A program made the translations under genes and the position numbers. A DNA stretch of 64,000 nucleotides, from the NCBI GenBank assembly GCA_028455995.1, contig JABELC010000009.1, positions 930,001 to 994,000 of the forward strand, written 5' to 3'. Source of the DNA: Scleromitrula shiraiana (taxonomy: Eukaryota > Ascomycota > Leotiomycetes > Helotiales > Sclerotiniaceae). Each line of letters opens with the position of its first letter. The first letter of the stretch is position 1. Below, in pieces: positions 22,410-32,693 of this stretch. Below the pieces are notes generated by a model. The model saw only the letters and a program-made list of their open reading frames with translations. It was not told where the DNA came from and made no database searches.

Positions 22410-24027
22410 TTACTTCTGCTGCTTCCTATGATATGAAAGTTGCCAAATAAGCCATACGAGAACCGTCATTATAGTCACCGGAATTGTCACCGCCCAGTAG
22501 ATCCAAAATTCTTCTGACATTGACCATCGCTGAGGTTCGGCATCGTTTCCCGGTGAAAAATTGAAGAAACTTGTGCTGAATACCGCCTATATAACGTTAG
22601 TTATCTATATATCATCTCTTAGAATAGGCAAGTTACAACATACACAGATAAAAGTTGCGGGGAGAAAGAGGAGACCTAACATGGAAATTGTTCTCATAGA
22701 GAAACTATCCAATTGCATTGACTCGGAGATTTTCACGGAAGTGCGACTGTCGTATTGGGATACAGTATTGAAGGCCTGTTAAGGATCAGAAGGGGAGCTG
22801 CTAATGCTGGATTAGAAGATTACCGACCAAATTAATCTCATTACGAAGCCTATCTTCTAAAGCCTTCGATCTTAATTGAAGCGACTTTAAGATTGTATTT
22901 TGAAACTGCAGATCTCTCGCTGTCTTTTTGGAAAGAGTTACGATATTTCTTGAGGCCGGAACATTGTCTTGGAAGTAAAGTTGATGCTCTTGGATGATAG
23001 CTGTCAGGATTTCAAGTGTTATTCCAAGCGTTTCGGACGAATGTATGACATGTCTTGCAAGTTCATGCATCTTGTCGTAATCCGGCTCGGGTTTTTCACT
23101 TGAGGTGCGATTCTGAGCAGAATTAGATACGTCTATACTTTCGGCTATGACGATACATACCTTTTCGAGATCTCGAACAAAATCACGGCAACGCCATAAA
23201 TTGGAATCAATTACTTTAGTCATTTCCCATAGTAATATAGCATAGATAGAATATGGATCTTTTATATTCAAGTATGTTGAAGGATCGTTCAAAGAAAGTA
23301 TCAAGCGGTCTCTGAAAAATGCAGGAAGATCGAAGCAAAGCACTACCAGCTTGTTAGGTGATGGCACCCAGGATGTCAAGAAGGTGAATCTGTGCCATAT
23401 GTAGGTATAGCTTTCGTTTCTATGATTGCTAGCTGGTTTAAAATCAGGTGTTGCTAGAGTATTTTGCTGTAACTCAAGCTGTTTATTCAAAGCTCCGAAA
23501 ATAGTGGCTGCATTCAACGTTAGGTTTTTCCTCTTTGATGTATAAATGGATCATGATTTACTATAGACTTCTAGATTATCACCCACATCCCTATCCTCTT
23601 GACACCCGAAGGATCCACTTGTTTCTCGAATTACAGATGCCCAAAAGGAATTTGGAATTTGAAATCGCCCCGAAAGCTGTTCATCTTGCTTGAGATGGAG
23701 TAAGATATCTGCAGATGGTAGAAAGCTAATTTTGTTTAATTTGACGATAATTAGGTTTGTGGATAAACACTGACACTATCATCACATCAGGTAATATCGA
23801 CTACTTCTCGAAGTGCTTTCATATTAGCATATATTATACAATCTTCTTGAAACGGTCGGTATTACCTCAACGCTGCACAAGTCATGGATTGAGATGCGTC
23901 CTCCGGACTTATTTCTAACATCTTATATAATTAGACATGAACTCGGAGTGGACTAAACTCTGTTAGACCTACCAAAATAATCATAGCGAGGTATATAAAC
24001 CTTTGATACACTTTGTTGATTTGACAT
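22410..24027 (-). CDS. CorA-like fungal transmembrane protein
   Basis: Minus-strand gene in about seven exons: 23973-24027, 23866-23921, 23769-23800, 23562-23725, 22828-23507, 22644-22775, 22410-22586. The three 5' exons are tentative. The long exon carries the soluble helical part (from TIFGALNKQLELQ to SKALEDRLRNEINL). The last two exons encode the CorA-like end: AFNTVSQYDSR, then SMRTISMLGLLFLPATFICAVFS in the usual stalk plus first-span arrangement, and a second span near WAVTIPVTIMTVLVWLIW. The canonical GMN loop motif of CorA Mg2+ channels is not visible (FSTSFFNF stands there), so ion transport cannot be assumed. Many fungal genomes encode such proteins, with unknown function. Its stop codon is 89 bp from the NLR stop. 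One intron uses a GTCGGT donor, like the neighbouring NLR. Confidence 0.75.
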
Positions 24028-25730
24028 TATCACAATGAGAAGGAATATGAAAGTAAATAGTTGAGATGACTCGATTAGAGCCTGACGATGTGAGGTATAG
24101 ATATGCCATATATACACATAGTCAGCGATGTAACCTTGAAAGCATGACTAGAAGCTAATTCGCCCAAACTCCAGTTGCCCCGAAAGCTTATCGCTCGTCG
24201 AGAACAAGGCTGCAAAAATCTCAACCCGGCAAACAAGAATCTTGCTCTCAACCAGAACTGAGCGGCTATGTAGGTCACGACAATGACTTAATCTTGTTAC
24301 AAAACAATGCTATTTTAGTCCAAACGTTCAAGGCAGAAACTATCCTCTCATGAAGTTGCACAAGCTGCAGTGAAACTGTGGCAGAGTTGGCCGGGCCCGG
24401 GCATACTGCTTCATCGTATCCAATCAATATTGACCGGTAGAGCCTGACCCAGACTGAATCGTTAATGAGAGAGATTTGGTATTTATAGAAGTGAAGGAAG
24501 GTAGATAAAGTGCATCGCCCTTCAAATATACGAAAAGTCGGTTTCCCACCTAGTTTATCCTTCCCAAAAACCCTCCACCCGTCCGTAAACAATATGTTCT
24601 CAGTCGACCACTCACTCTTCGATTCCTCCAGCTTCCATTCTCTCTTCCTACACGCATTTTACATAAGCATCTCACTCTAGTCACTTTTATTTCCTCTCCC
24701 AGTCCACACACCACCTTTCTCCACCAAAACCGCACCATCTATTTCCTCTACTCGCTGCTGCTGTCACCACAATATTCCCACCCAGATTGCGTCTTCATTG
24801 TCTCATAATTCGACGACTTGCAGAGAAACAAACATGATATTTCCAATGTTTATAGATTAGAATCTTCTCAATATAACCTTGCGGTCAAAGGTATCTGCGA
24901 ATGCTAGGCTCACGATATAATAGCAGCAAGCTTCTCGTAAAATACTATATATATATATATGTCCATCAACAAAAGCAATCCAATGCCCATTTATCCTTCA
25001 ATACCACTCTCTACATTCCCCCTCCCACAAACCTTACTCCATTCCAATCCAACCACTCTCCTCTTCCACATCTCAACCCCTGCCATCTATCCCTTCATCT
25101 TCTACTGCCATCACCGCACTCGATCCTCAGCACCGCGAACGTATCTTCTCAACAACGCTTTTGACAGGAACATGCCACATCTCCTACCCAAATAGTTCCT
25201 TCTCAGCTAAAACACCAAATGGCCGCTCCATAGTCCATAAAATATTCACAAATCCAGGCAAACTTGCACATACTCATCAACAAAAATAACACCACGCGAC
25301 ACAAGACAATCCGACATCTACTTCCAACCTTATTCCGCAGAATCATACTTGTAGAATCTCACCTGGAACATCTCTATCATAGCCAGAGCGACGCCACTAA
25401 AACTGACACCATCAGTCTTCCAAGTATCCACCGTTACTCCATCTCCATTAAAGACTAGCATCCTCAACACGGATAAAATGGGCACAACCACATTACTCAC
25501 TAGACCACACCACCATCATTACCTGCTCAACCTCTCCCTTCCCCCCCTCTCTATTTCTTCGCCCTCTATTTCTTCGCCCTCTGTTTCCCACCTAAAACAT
25601 CCAAGCAGGAAAACATTCCACCGCATCAAAAGTCGACCGAGAAAACCTCGCCCTCAATCTCATCGACCACGAGACAAACATAAACAAACCATTGAGACTC
25701 TAACGGGCATTTGAATGAACCGCGGGGTAA
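24028..25730. other. Pyrimidine-rich intergenic block
   Basis: About 1.7 kb. From about 24540 to 25720 the plus strand is strongly C/T-rich and yields Pro/Ser/Leu-rich frames of up to 87 codons that lack family resemblance, splice continuity or consistent frame. I see no supportable gene. It could be a decayed gene or a long 5' leader. Confidence 0.4.
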
Positions 25731-26472
25731 GGACCGATCAGCTCTGTTATGCCTATGCTATTGCTATCGCTATCGCTTTGATATACAATACAGCAGCCAC
25801 ATGGAGAAGATATATATGATGTTTTCGAAAAACACCATAAACTATAAAATTTGCAATGATGAGATTACTCACTGCGGTTCATAGTAATGATTATTGAGTA
25901 ACATGAGGTTCTCTGAAAAAAAAAACTACAACGGTTACGCCAGGGAAGCACTCTACCTAGGATTTTTGCTCTACCAAGTATTTCCAGGGCAAGAAACCAA
26001 AGAAAATATATATGTTCAGTTTTGATAATTTTAATAATTTTTATGCTGTTTTTATGTATGTATGTATGTATGTATGTATGTATATTTTTACTCTATAGCT
26101 CGCGAAATACTCATACAAAGCTCGGATATCGCAATGATATAAAAATTTGCAATTGTTACTTACTAGTACTCGCAGCTAAAGACATAAAAATAAAATCAAA
26201 AATCAATGTCTTGAACTTGGACTTTAATACTGTGTATATATATATATATATATATTTGATGAGGTAAATCTTCACTGGTGTTTGGTAAACTGTGGTCAAG
26301 TAATATAGATGGAGTAATTATTACTGTAGAAGTCATGGATTGATTGATTGATTGATTGATTGATTTGGCCAATGCAGGAAGGAACCTGGGGAAAATCTAT
26401 ATATGTGAATATATGAATTTCGTAGCGTATCGTAGCGTGGATACGGAAGTACAGGTGGGGAATTATAGTGTA

Positions 26473-26505
26473 ATGTATGTATGTATGTATGTATGTATGT
26501 ATGTA
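26473..26505. repeat. (TATG)n tetranucleotide microsatellite
   Basis: About eight perfect units. The same motif recurs at 26053, 31154 and 32157, all within 6.2 kb. Confidence 0.9.
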
Positions 26506-26577
26506 GTGGGAAGGAGAAGCTGGAGTATTTGGATGGGTATAGTGGGAATTAATGGGGGTGGTAGAGGTAGTAATGTG

Positions 26578-26692
26578 TGATGATGATGATGATGATGATG
26601 ATAATATTGATGATGATATTGATGATATTGATGATATTGATGATATTGATGATAATGATGATAATGATGATAATAATAATGATGATGTGATT
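26578..26692. repeat. (GAT)n / GATATT compound repeat
   Basis: Perfect GAT units grade into GATATT and GATAAT units over about 115 bp, suggesting expansion followed by point mutation. Confidence 0.85.
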
Positions 26693-28050
26693 TGATGTGA
26701 TAGTGTTAGTTAGACTCTAGAGTTACTTATTAGTTTGAGGAGGGGACATTGTAGTTCTATGTTGGACTGTTGGGAGAGAGAGAGAGATGATGCATAAACT
26801 CCCAATGTTACCTACTATGCATATATATATATTTATTATAAGTCCATACATAACATAACATAACATAACGGACGTATGTATCCATGCCTTTGCTTCCAAA
26901 TATTTTGTCTTTCGAGTCTTTACTTTTCTGTTCAATAGTTTTATTAATACGGATAATGTAATCCATCCGCATGACATATACACATATCTTCATCTGAAGT
27001 ATTCTTGTCTTTATATTTCTCATTCTTTTTTCATCCTCTCTATCTACGAGTATAGATAATAATAATAAATTGATCGAATGAAGTTTAATCCTTCTCCAGG
27101 TCCGAGGTAAAAATAAATAAATTAATAAATTAATAAATAAATAAAGCTTATCAACCTCCCAAGGCTTGGAAGACTAGGGATTAGTTAACTATTACTACTA
27201 CTATTCGGTGAGAAATGACCTAATTTGGAATAATAAATCTTAAATATCCTTGTTATTTTCTGTTAAATATTCCAATCTCCTCATCAAAAAGTTATCAAAG
27301 TTATCAAAGTCTGCACTTTTTTACTATCTAGGTACATCTTCTTCTTCTTTTTCTTCTTTCCCTTCTTCTTCTTCTTCGGGGACCTTGCACACCTTGTTCT
27401 TCTTTATTTTTTTTTTATTTTTTTATTTTCCATTTTTGGCTTTTACTATTTGAACTTTACCTTTTTCCCTGCCACCAATCTTATAATCTTACGCTCAATT
27501 TCCCTCTTTTTTTCCCCTTCCACCCGGCCCCGACCTCTCTCAATCCTTTCCCTCTTACTTCCCCAACCTCCTTCAATAATACCGTAACAACAAATCTCTA
27601 TTCCATTGTTATTCAAACATCAAATCAATCGTGTCATCAATTCATATCAATTAAACAATAAAAATAAAATACAATACAATACAATACAATACAATTCATA
27701 ATTTTATATTGATATGTAAGTTATCCCCGCATATTTTATTTTATAATTCATCATTCCGAAACATTTATTCTTCAAATACCTTGGGAATTGCGCGATGAAA
27801 GTTGAACAGAGAGAGAAAGAGAGGGGAAGACTTTCATTTTAGCTCACACCTCGGCTCCGCTTCTTATTAATGTAAACAACGAGCGACTATGAGCATGAGG
27901 AGAAGCTTGCTTTTTTTCCCCCTTCCTCTGATCTCATATTTCTAATTTGCTTTTCAATCATCAACCGAATCGCATTCGTCACCTTTGTACTAATCAACTT
28001 ACTCTCTGTCAAATAGTTTCCGAGGGTTGAATGATCGCTCACCCATCACA

Positions 28051-28972
28051 ATGTCGGTCAAATTCGAGAAAGATACCATAAAGCAGGTCGGAGATGTTGT
28101 GGGCACACACGGTCCTCCAACCGTCTCCGGTGGCAGACACGATTTGGTAGATGAGATTGGTACCGCGTTGACTGGAGGGAAGGGAAATGTAGGACAGCCA
28201 GGATATTTAGCTGTAAGCCATTGATCAATCTCGAGATTCGCTTCCTATAATACCAAATCGTGGAATTGACCATGTTATTTCAATGTCTAGTTGTATCTGA
28301 GGGAGCTACAAACCAATCCCCTCCGAACGAAAATGCTCACATCTGGTACATTATCAGCTTTACAAGAAATCTTGGCTTCATGGATCGCAAAGGACCGCAA
28401 CAAGGAAGGACATTACTTTACGTCCAGGGTTCCAAAGATGGCTGCATACGGCGCTTTTATTAGTGCTCCGCTTGGCCATGTATTGATCAGCATTCTGCAG
28501 AAGTTGTTTGCTGGACGTACAAGCCTCAAATCTAAGATTCTTCAGATTCTTCTGAGCAATTTAGTTGTATGTTCAGCTTGAATCTTATCATGTAAATGGA
28601 TGCTAACGAACTATAAAAAAGGTGGCTCCCATTCAAAACACAGTGTATTTGATTTCAATGGCACTTATTGCGGGCGCAAAGACCATTCATCAAGTACATG
28701 CCACCTGGAGAGCTGGTTTTATGCCTGTCATGAGAGTCAGCTGGATTACTTCGCCTCTTGCACTAGCTTTCGCACAAAAGTTCCTTCCTGAGCATACATG
28801 GGTTCCATTCTTCAACGTCATTGCTTTCACAATCGGAACATACGTGAATGCAACCACAAAGAAGAAGCGTCTCGCAGCTCTTCGTAAGAGACATTATGAT
28901 GAAACGAGAGGGGGTAGACCCGAGGACTATCCAGGTGGTCCAGGTGGTCCAGGACCAAAACGCGACTATTAA
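28051..28972 (+). CDS. PMP22/Mpv17 family membrane protein (PXMP2-like; Woronin sorting complex candidate)
   Basis: Exons 28051-28212, 28291-28566 and 28622-28972 give 262 aa. Family features start at LYLRELQTNPLRTKMLTSG, the usual N-terminal helix of PMP22/Mpv17 proteins, then AYGAFISAPLGHVL and the WVPFFNVIAF segment near the C-terminus; about four membrane spans are expected. Family members sit in the peroxisomal membrane (PMP22/PXMP2) or mitochondria (Mpv17). In Pezizomycotina one member is the Woronin sorting complex protein; the sequence alone does not tell which paralog this is. The protein has a 50-residue hydrophilic N-terminal extension and a Gly/Pro tail ending GPGPKRDY. The start ATG at 28051 is preceded by a short out-of-frame ATG at 28031. 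Confidence 0.9.
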
Positions 28973-29655
28973 TTTAATGAAAGGGGGGGGGAGGGGGCGT
29001 CACCAAGGTGAAATAGCACAAGATGGGGTTCATCTGGCTGTGCTCATTGTCGCAAATTTTCCTTATCATAATGTATTTTCGGTTCACGGATCTGAATTTG
29101 GCACGAGGTCAAATTTACTGGTTATTGGGTGGCGACTACTTGCATATATCCTATGGTCCATGCGAGGCTTGCTTGCTTTCTTTTTCGGGGGGCACAATGC
29201 CACCTAAAAAGCCTCACCTCACCTGTTGTATAGTTTCACGATTTCATTGGTTCAAAGTAGAAATGTACTGGCGTTTGCTTGTCAAGCTGTCAAGATCGAT
29301 GTCCCACGTGATTATCTGGGTGATACTTTGGGTCGATTGAAAAGCAACCAGCCGAAATCAACTTTCTTACACGTTGGTTTTTGTGGGATTTGCTACATGA
29401 CGACGGAAAGGTAAGTCATATTTTCGTCATATTCGACTAACCTAGTACAACATGTTACAATAACGGTTATCTAGAACCGCTCGAGGGGGCAAAGACACAA
29501 AAGATAAAGATGAGCTCTTTTCATGTGTATGCTGATCTTCAGTGTCTACGTTACTTTTCTTTTCTCTCTTTACTAAATTCGTTGTTTGAATTTTTATATC
29601 TTGTCTGTTAAATATCTTGACTTTTTCACACATATTCTGTTCTCTGTCTGGGGCA
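28973..29655. other. Intergenic region between same-strand genes
   Basis: About 680 bp, with a G8-A-G5 run just after the PMP22-like stop (28983-28997). Open frames of up to 119 codons overlap the PMP22-like exon 3 in another frame and are not convincing. It should contain the 3' UTR and the next promoter. Confidence 0.5.
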
Positions 29656-30774
29656 ATGTCATTAGTACCTTTAGGCCCCTACGTCCCACCACGAGCACGC
29701 GTATTATCGCAAGACGATAGATATTCAGGAGGGCTCCCCACTAGAGGAAGTGGCCCTCTTCTTCGAAATACTTTCGATAATGGCTATAACACTCTCAGCA
29801 GAGGCGCGATGGTCTTCAATTCTCGTGGTAATATGAGCGGTCCACTTTCTCGCGCTGGTGGCCGCGCTCAACCCTTCGAACTCATGGGCCGACAAGCATC
29901 TGTTCCCATGGATCCAAGTGTTGTTTTTAGTCCATGGCGAGGAGCTCAATATCATCGTCCTGCATACAGCTCCGAACCGATATTTCGCGACCCTTATCAA
30001 CGGGGTTATGGTAATATGATTACTGTATCTACATCCCATCATGACGAATACAAATGTCGATGTCCCGATTGCGAACCTATACATCATTCACGAGGAATGG
30101 TCCCCGCTCGTTGTCATCACGAAACCCGTCAACACGACCATCACCACTGCTGCAGCAATAGCAAATCCAACTCCGGAGGCGGTGACTCCTCCTCTTCATC
30201 GAACAATAAATCCTCCAACAATAACTCCGGATCCAAATACTCCTTCCCAACAAAAGACATCGTCATCCGGGGAAAATCCTACCCCTGTCGCAAATCCTTC
30301 CTATCCGACATGCCGAAATTCGAAGATTCGCTCGTAAAAATGATGGACAAAAAAAAGGAAGACGAGGTCCCCACCACGGTCATCGACGCCCTGTTTACCT
30401 GCATCAACGACGAAAAATGCACGTCGACGCACCCGCACGATCTCGTAACTCTAAACGTGCTCGCTTCCTCACTGGGCATCAAATCGGTGATGGAGAAGAG
30501 TCTGACGCAGCTGAAGAAACAGGTGGCGGATACGATTATTCAGGGGTCGACGCTGACGGGGATTGTGGTCACGGTCATGATGAGTAGTAAGGTTGACGAG
30601 GGGGTGAGGGAGTGGCTGGGGAAGTACATCAAGGGGTGGGGGTTGCTGGAGGAGCTGGAACGGTGGCCGAGTTATAGGAGGGCGGTGGATGATCATCCGG
30701 AGATTCATACGGGGTTGTATGAGTTGCTTGGGTTTAGGAAACCGGTTGATGATGAGGGGTATAGGATTTTGTGA
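29656..30774 (+). CDS. BTB/POZ-like protein with His/Cys-rich linker
   Basis: Single exon, 372 aa, starting at the ATG at 29656 (an in-frame non-ATG extension upstream is less likely). The first 130 residues are Arg/Gly/Pro-rich and disordered. A short segment rich in His and Cys (YKCRCPDCEPIHH, then CHHETRQHDHHHCC) could bind metal, and a Ser/Asn/Gly run follows. From about residue 195 the pattern KDIVIRGKSYPCRKSFLSD and, further on, HDLVTLNVLASSLGIKSVM resembles a BTB/POZ fold (the strand-helix start and the later VLADKLGI-type helix). BTB proteins usually dimerise or act as Cul3 adaptors; that role here is inference. Third positions are C-rich to about 30485 and then G-rich to the stop. 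Confidence 0.75.
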   Translation: MSLVPLGPYVPPRARVLSQDDRYSGGLPTRGSGPLLRNTFDNGYNTLSRGAMVFNSRGNMSGPLSRAGGRAQPFELMGRQASVPMDPSVVFSPWRGAQYHRPAYSSEPIFRDPYQRGYGNMITVSTSHHDEYKCRCPDCEPIHHSRGMVPARCHHETRQHDHHHCCSNSKSNSGGGDSSSSSNNKSSNNNSGSKYSFPTKDIVIRGKSYPCRKSFLSDMPKFEDSLVKMMDKKKEDEVPTTVIDALFTCINDEKCTSTHPHDLVTLNVLASSLGIKSVMEKSLTQLKKQVADTIIQGSTLTGIVVTVMMSSKVDEGVREWLGKYIKGWGLLEELERWPSYRRAVDDHPEIHTGLYELLGFRKPVDDEGYRIL

Positions 30775-30999
30775 GGGTGGGTGGTTGGGGGGGGGGGGGG
30801 GCGTGGTTTGGAGGGGGAGAGGAGGTATGGGTTTGGTTTGGCGGGGATGGGATGGCTTGGCTTAGGTTGGGTTGATGATGACGATGAATTGGAAAATGGA
30901 GAAACAGGACAGAATGCAAAACGTGAAAGATGTGTGAAATGTGTGAGAGAATTTCCTTCGGATATTAAAAATCAGGAGGAGGATTTAAAAAGGGTAAGA

Positions 31000-31080
31000 T
31001 TCTATTCTATTCTATTCTATTCTATTCTATTCGATTCTATTCGATTCGATTCGATTCGATTCGATATGATATGATATGAT
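31000..31080. repeat. TTCTA to TTCGA to TGATA pentanucleotide array
   Basis: About 16 pentamer units in a row. The unit changes stepwise from TTCTA through TTCGA to TATGA, as expected when local variants spread by slippage. Confidence 0.85.
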
Positions 31081-32156
31081 TTAATTTTAATGATAACGTT
31101 ATGATTTTCTTCGTGTGGATTGTATATACAGTATTTGTGTTTGTTTAATTATCTGTATGTATGTATGTATGTATGTATGTATGTATGTACACTGTACTAT
31201 CGTGCTTCTTACCATATACATTAATTTCCACCATTCTTTTTATTCCGACAATTTATGAAGATCATAAATGAAGGGTATTGAAATGAAGGTTGATTTTCAT
31301 TTTTAGTGTATATATAGTAAGTATATATATATGAATGAGAATGAAAATGAAAATGAAAATGAACGAATCTCACTTCCTCTCGACTTACGCACACCGACAG
31401 ATGGCTGGCTCTTTTTCCTTCATCGCATGATGGCGTATATTTCCTCTTGGATCCTAGATTTCAATCAGGTAGTCATTTATTTGTGCATGGAATGGATACT
31501 TTGGAGGTTTTTATTGCTTTTCTATGTATTGCTTTTTTGCGAAATGTTTTTCTAAGTATTGCTTAGGATGGATATCGGAGCTAGATGATGCGATGATATA
31601 TCCCACCCCCACCCCTCATCTCATTTCACTCCGTTCACCAGCCCTTAAAATATAACGCGAGTTCTAGATGTAGATGTGCTTCGTCTTACGGTACACGATC
31701 GCTCTTGTGATGAGTTGTCTTTGCGTTGTTGGTGGAACTTTATATCACTTCACATCTATTTATGTCCTACTACAATACTCATAGCCATATCGTTCATATC
31801 ATATTATATCATGTCACAGCATACCATGGAATATCATATCACAGCATATCATGGAATATACAAGACCTAGATCGCGTGAAGAAATACCTAGTAGAGGAAT
31901 AATATCCCGCGGGGATATGCATATGCATATACGTATACGTATACGTATACGTATTGCAAGTGGTGCGAGTAGTCGCTAGCGAATAAACGTCAGTACCAAA
32001 GATCGGGAATGGGTATACTTAGAATGGGTATACTTGGAATAGGTATGCTTATACTACTGTTGTGTATATTGTGTGTGCGTTTACTTAATGAGGAGGCTGG
32101 ATTGTGCTTGGGTTGGAGAAGGGGGGGTTTGTTGGTTGGGTGGTCGGATTTGTATG

Positions 32157-32203
32157 GATGTATGTATGTATGTATGTATGTATGTATGTATGTATGTATG
32201 TAT
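32157..32203. repeat. (TATG)n tetranucleotide microsatellite
   Basis: About 11 perfect units, the longest of the four TATG tracts in the window. Confidence 0.9.
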
Positions 32204-32693
32204 TATTGACAGCTACATACATAGCAGGAGTGAGTGCATGTAGACGGGTAGGTGCTTTGAATCTTAGGTAAAGAAGGAGGAGATCGCTCCGTCTCCGTCT
32301 CCGTCTCCGTCTCTAATGAGAGGAGAAGGGAGGGGAGGGGATGGGATGGGGATGTAATGTGATATGGAGTGAGGTGAGATATCGGGAGATACGAAATGAG
32401 ATGGAGATGGGAGATGAGATATAGGTAAGGCAAACTTTCCAGTGGTTTGTTTGTTATGTAGTGGAGTTAGGCAAATTGGTTTAGGGGGTTTCCAAGGAGA
32501 GCGGATGATGTAGATGGCTGGATTTGGGATTAAATTCCTTTCTTTCCGTTTCTTATGTACTCTGATAGATAAATTGGTTCGATGTACATGACGATATACA
32601 TGATGATATAATATGGTATGATATTTGTGTCATACATTGCAACAACAATTTCTAATCCCCCTTTCACCGATTTAACAATCATTCCCCAAATAC

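Larger units (their letters stand above)
25731..28050. repeat. Microsatellite-dense intergenic block
   Basis: About 2.3 kb made largely of simple repeats: TATG (26053-26083), TA (26234-26256), TTGA (26338-26364), TATG again (26473-26505), GAT/GATATT (26578-26692), AATA/TTAA (27110-27145), TTC/TTTTTC tracts (27340-27440) and ATACA (27670-27695). The last 700 bp are CT-rich, as is common upstream of fungal genes, and probably include the promoter and leader of the PMP22-like gene. No gene is seen. Confidence 0.75.
30775..32693. other. Microsatellite-rich intergenic region
   Basis: About 1.9 kb. It holds a G15 run (30787-30801), TTCTA/TTCGA/TATGA pentamers (31000-31080), TATG tracts (31154-31189 and 32157-32203), GAAAAT units (31333-31364), an alternating TACGTA tract (31929-31954), a tandem near-copy of about 30 bp (31800-31860), three copies of a 16-bp unit near 32005-32050 and CTCCGT hexamers (32286-32313). 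No gene is seen. Confidence 0.7.

Noticed and set aside
24901..25714. Three consecutive Pro/Ser/His-rich plus-strand frames
   Set aside because: The frames change, no splice signals join them, and the composition follows from the pyrimidine-rich DNA.
28848..29340. Plus-strand frames of 105-119 codons after the PMP22-like gene
   Set aside because: They start inside the last PMP22-like exon in other frames, run through a G-rich tract and show no family features.
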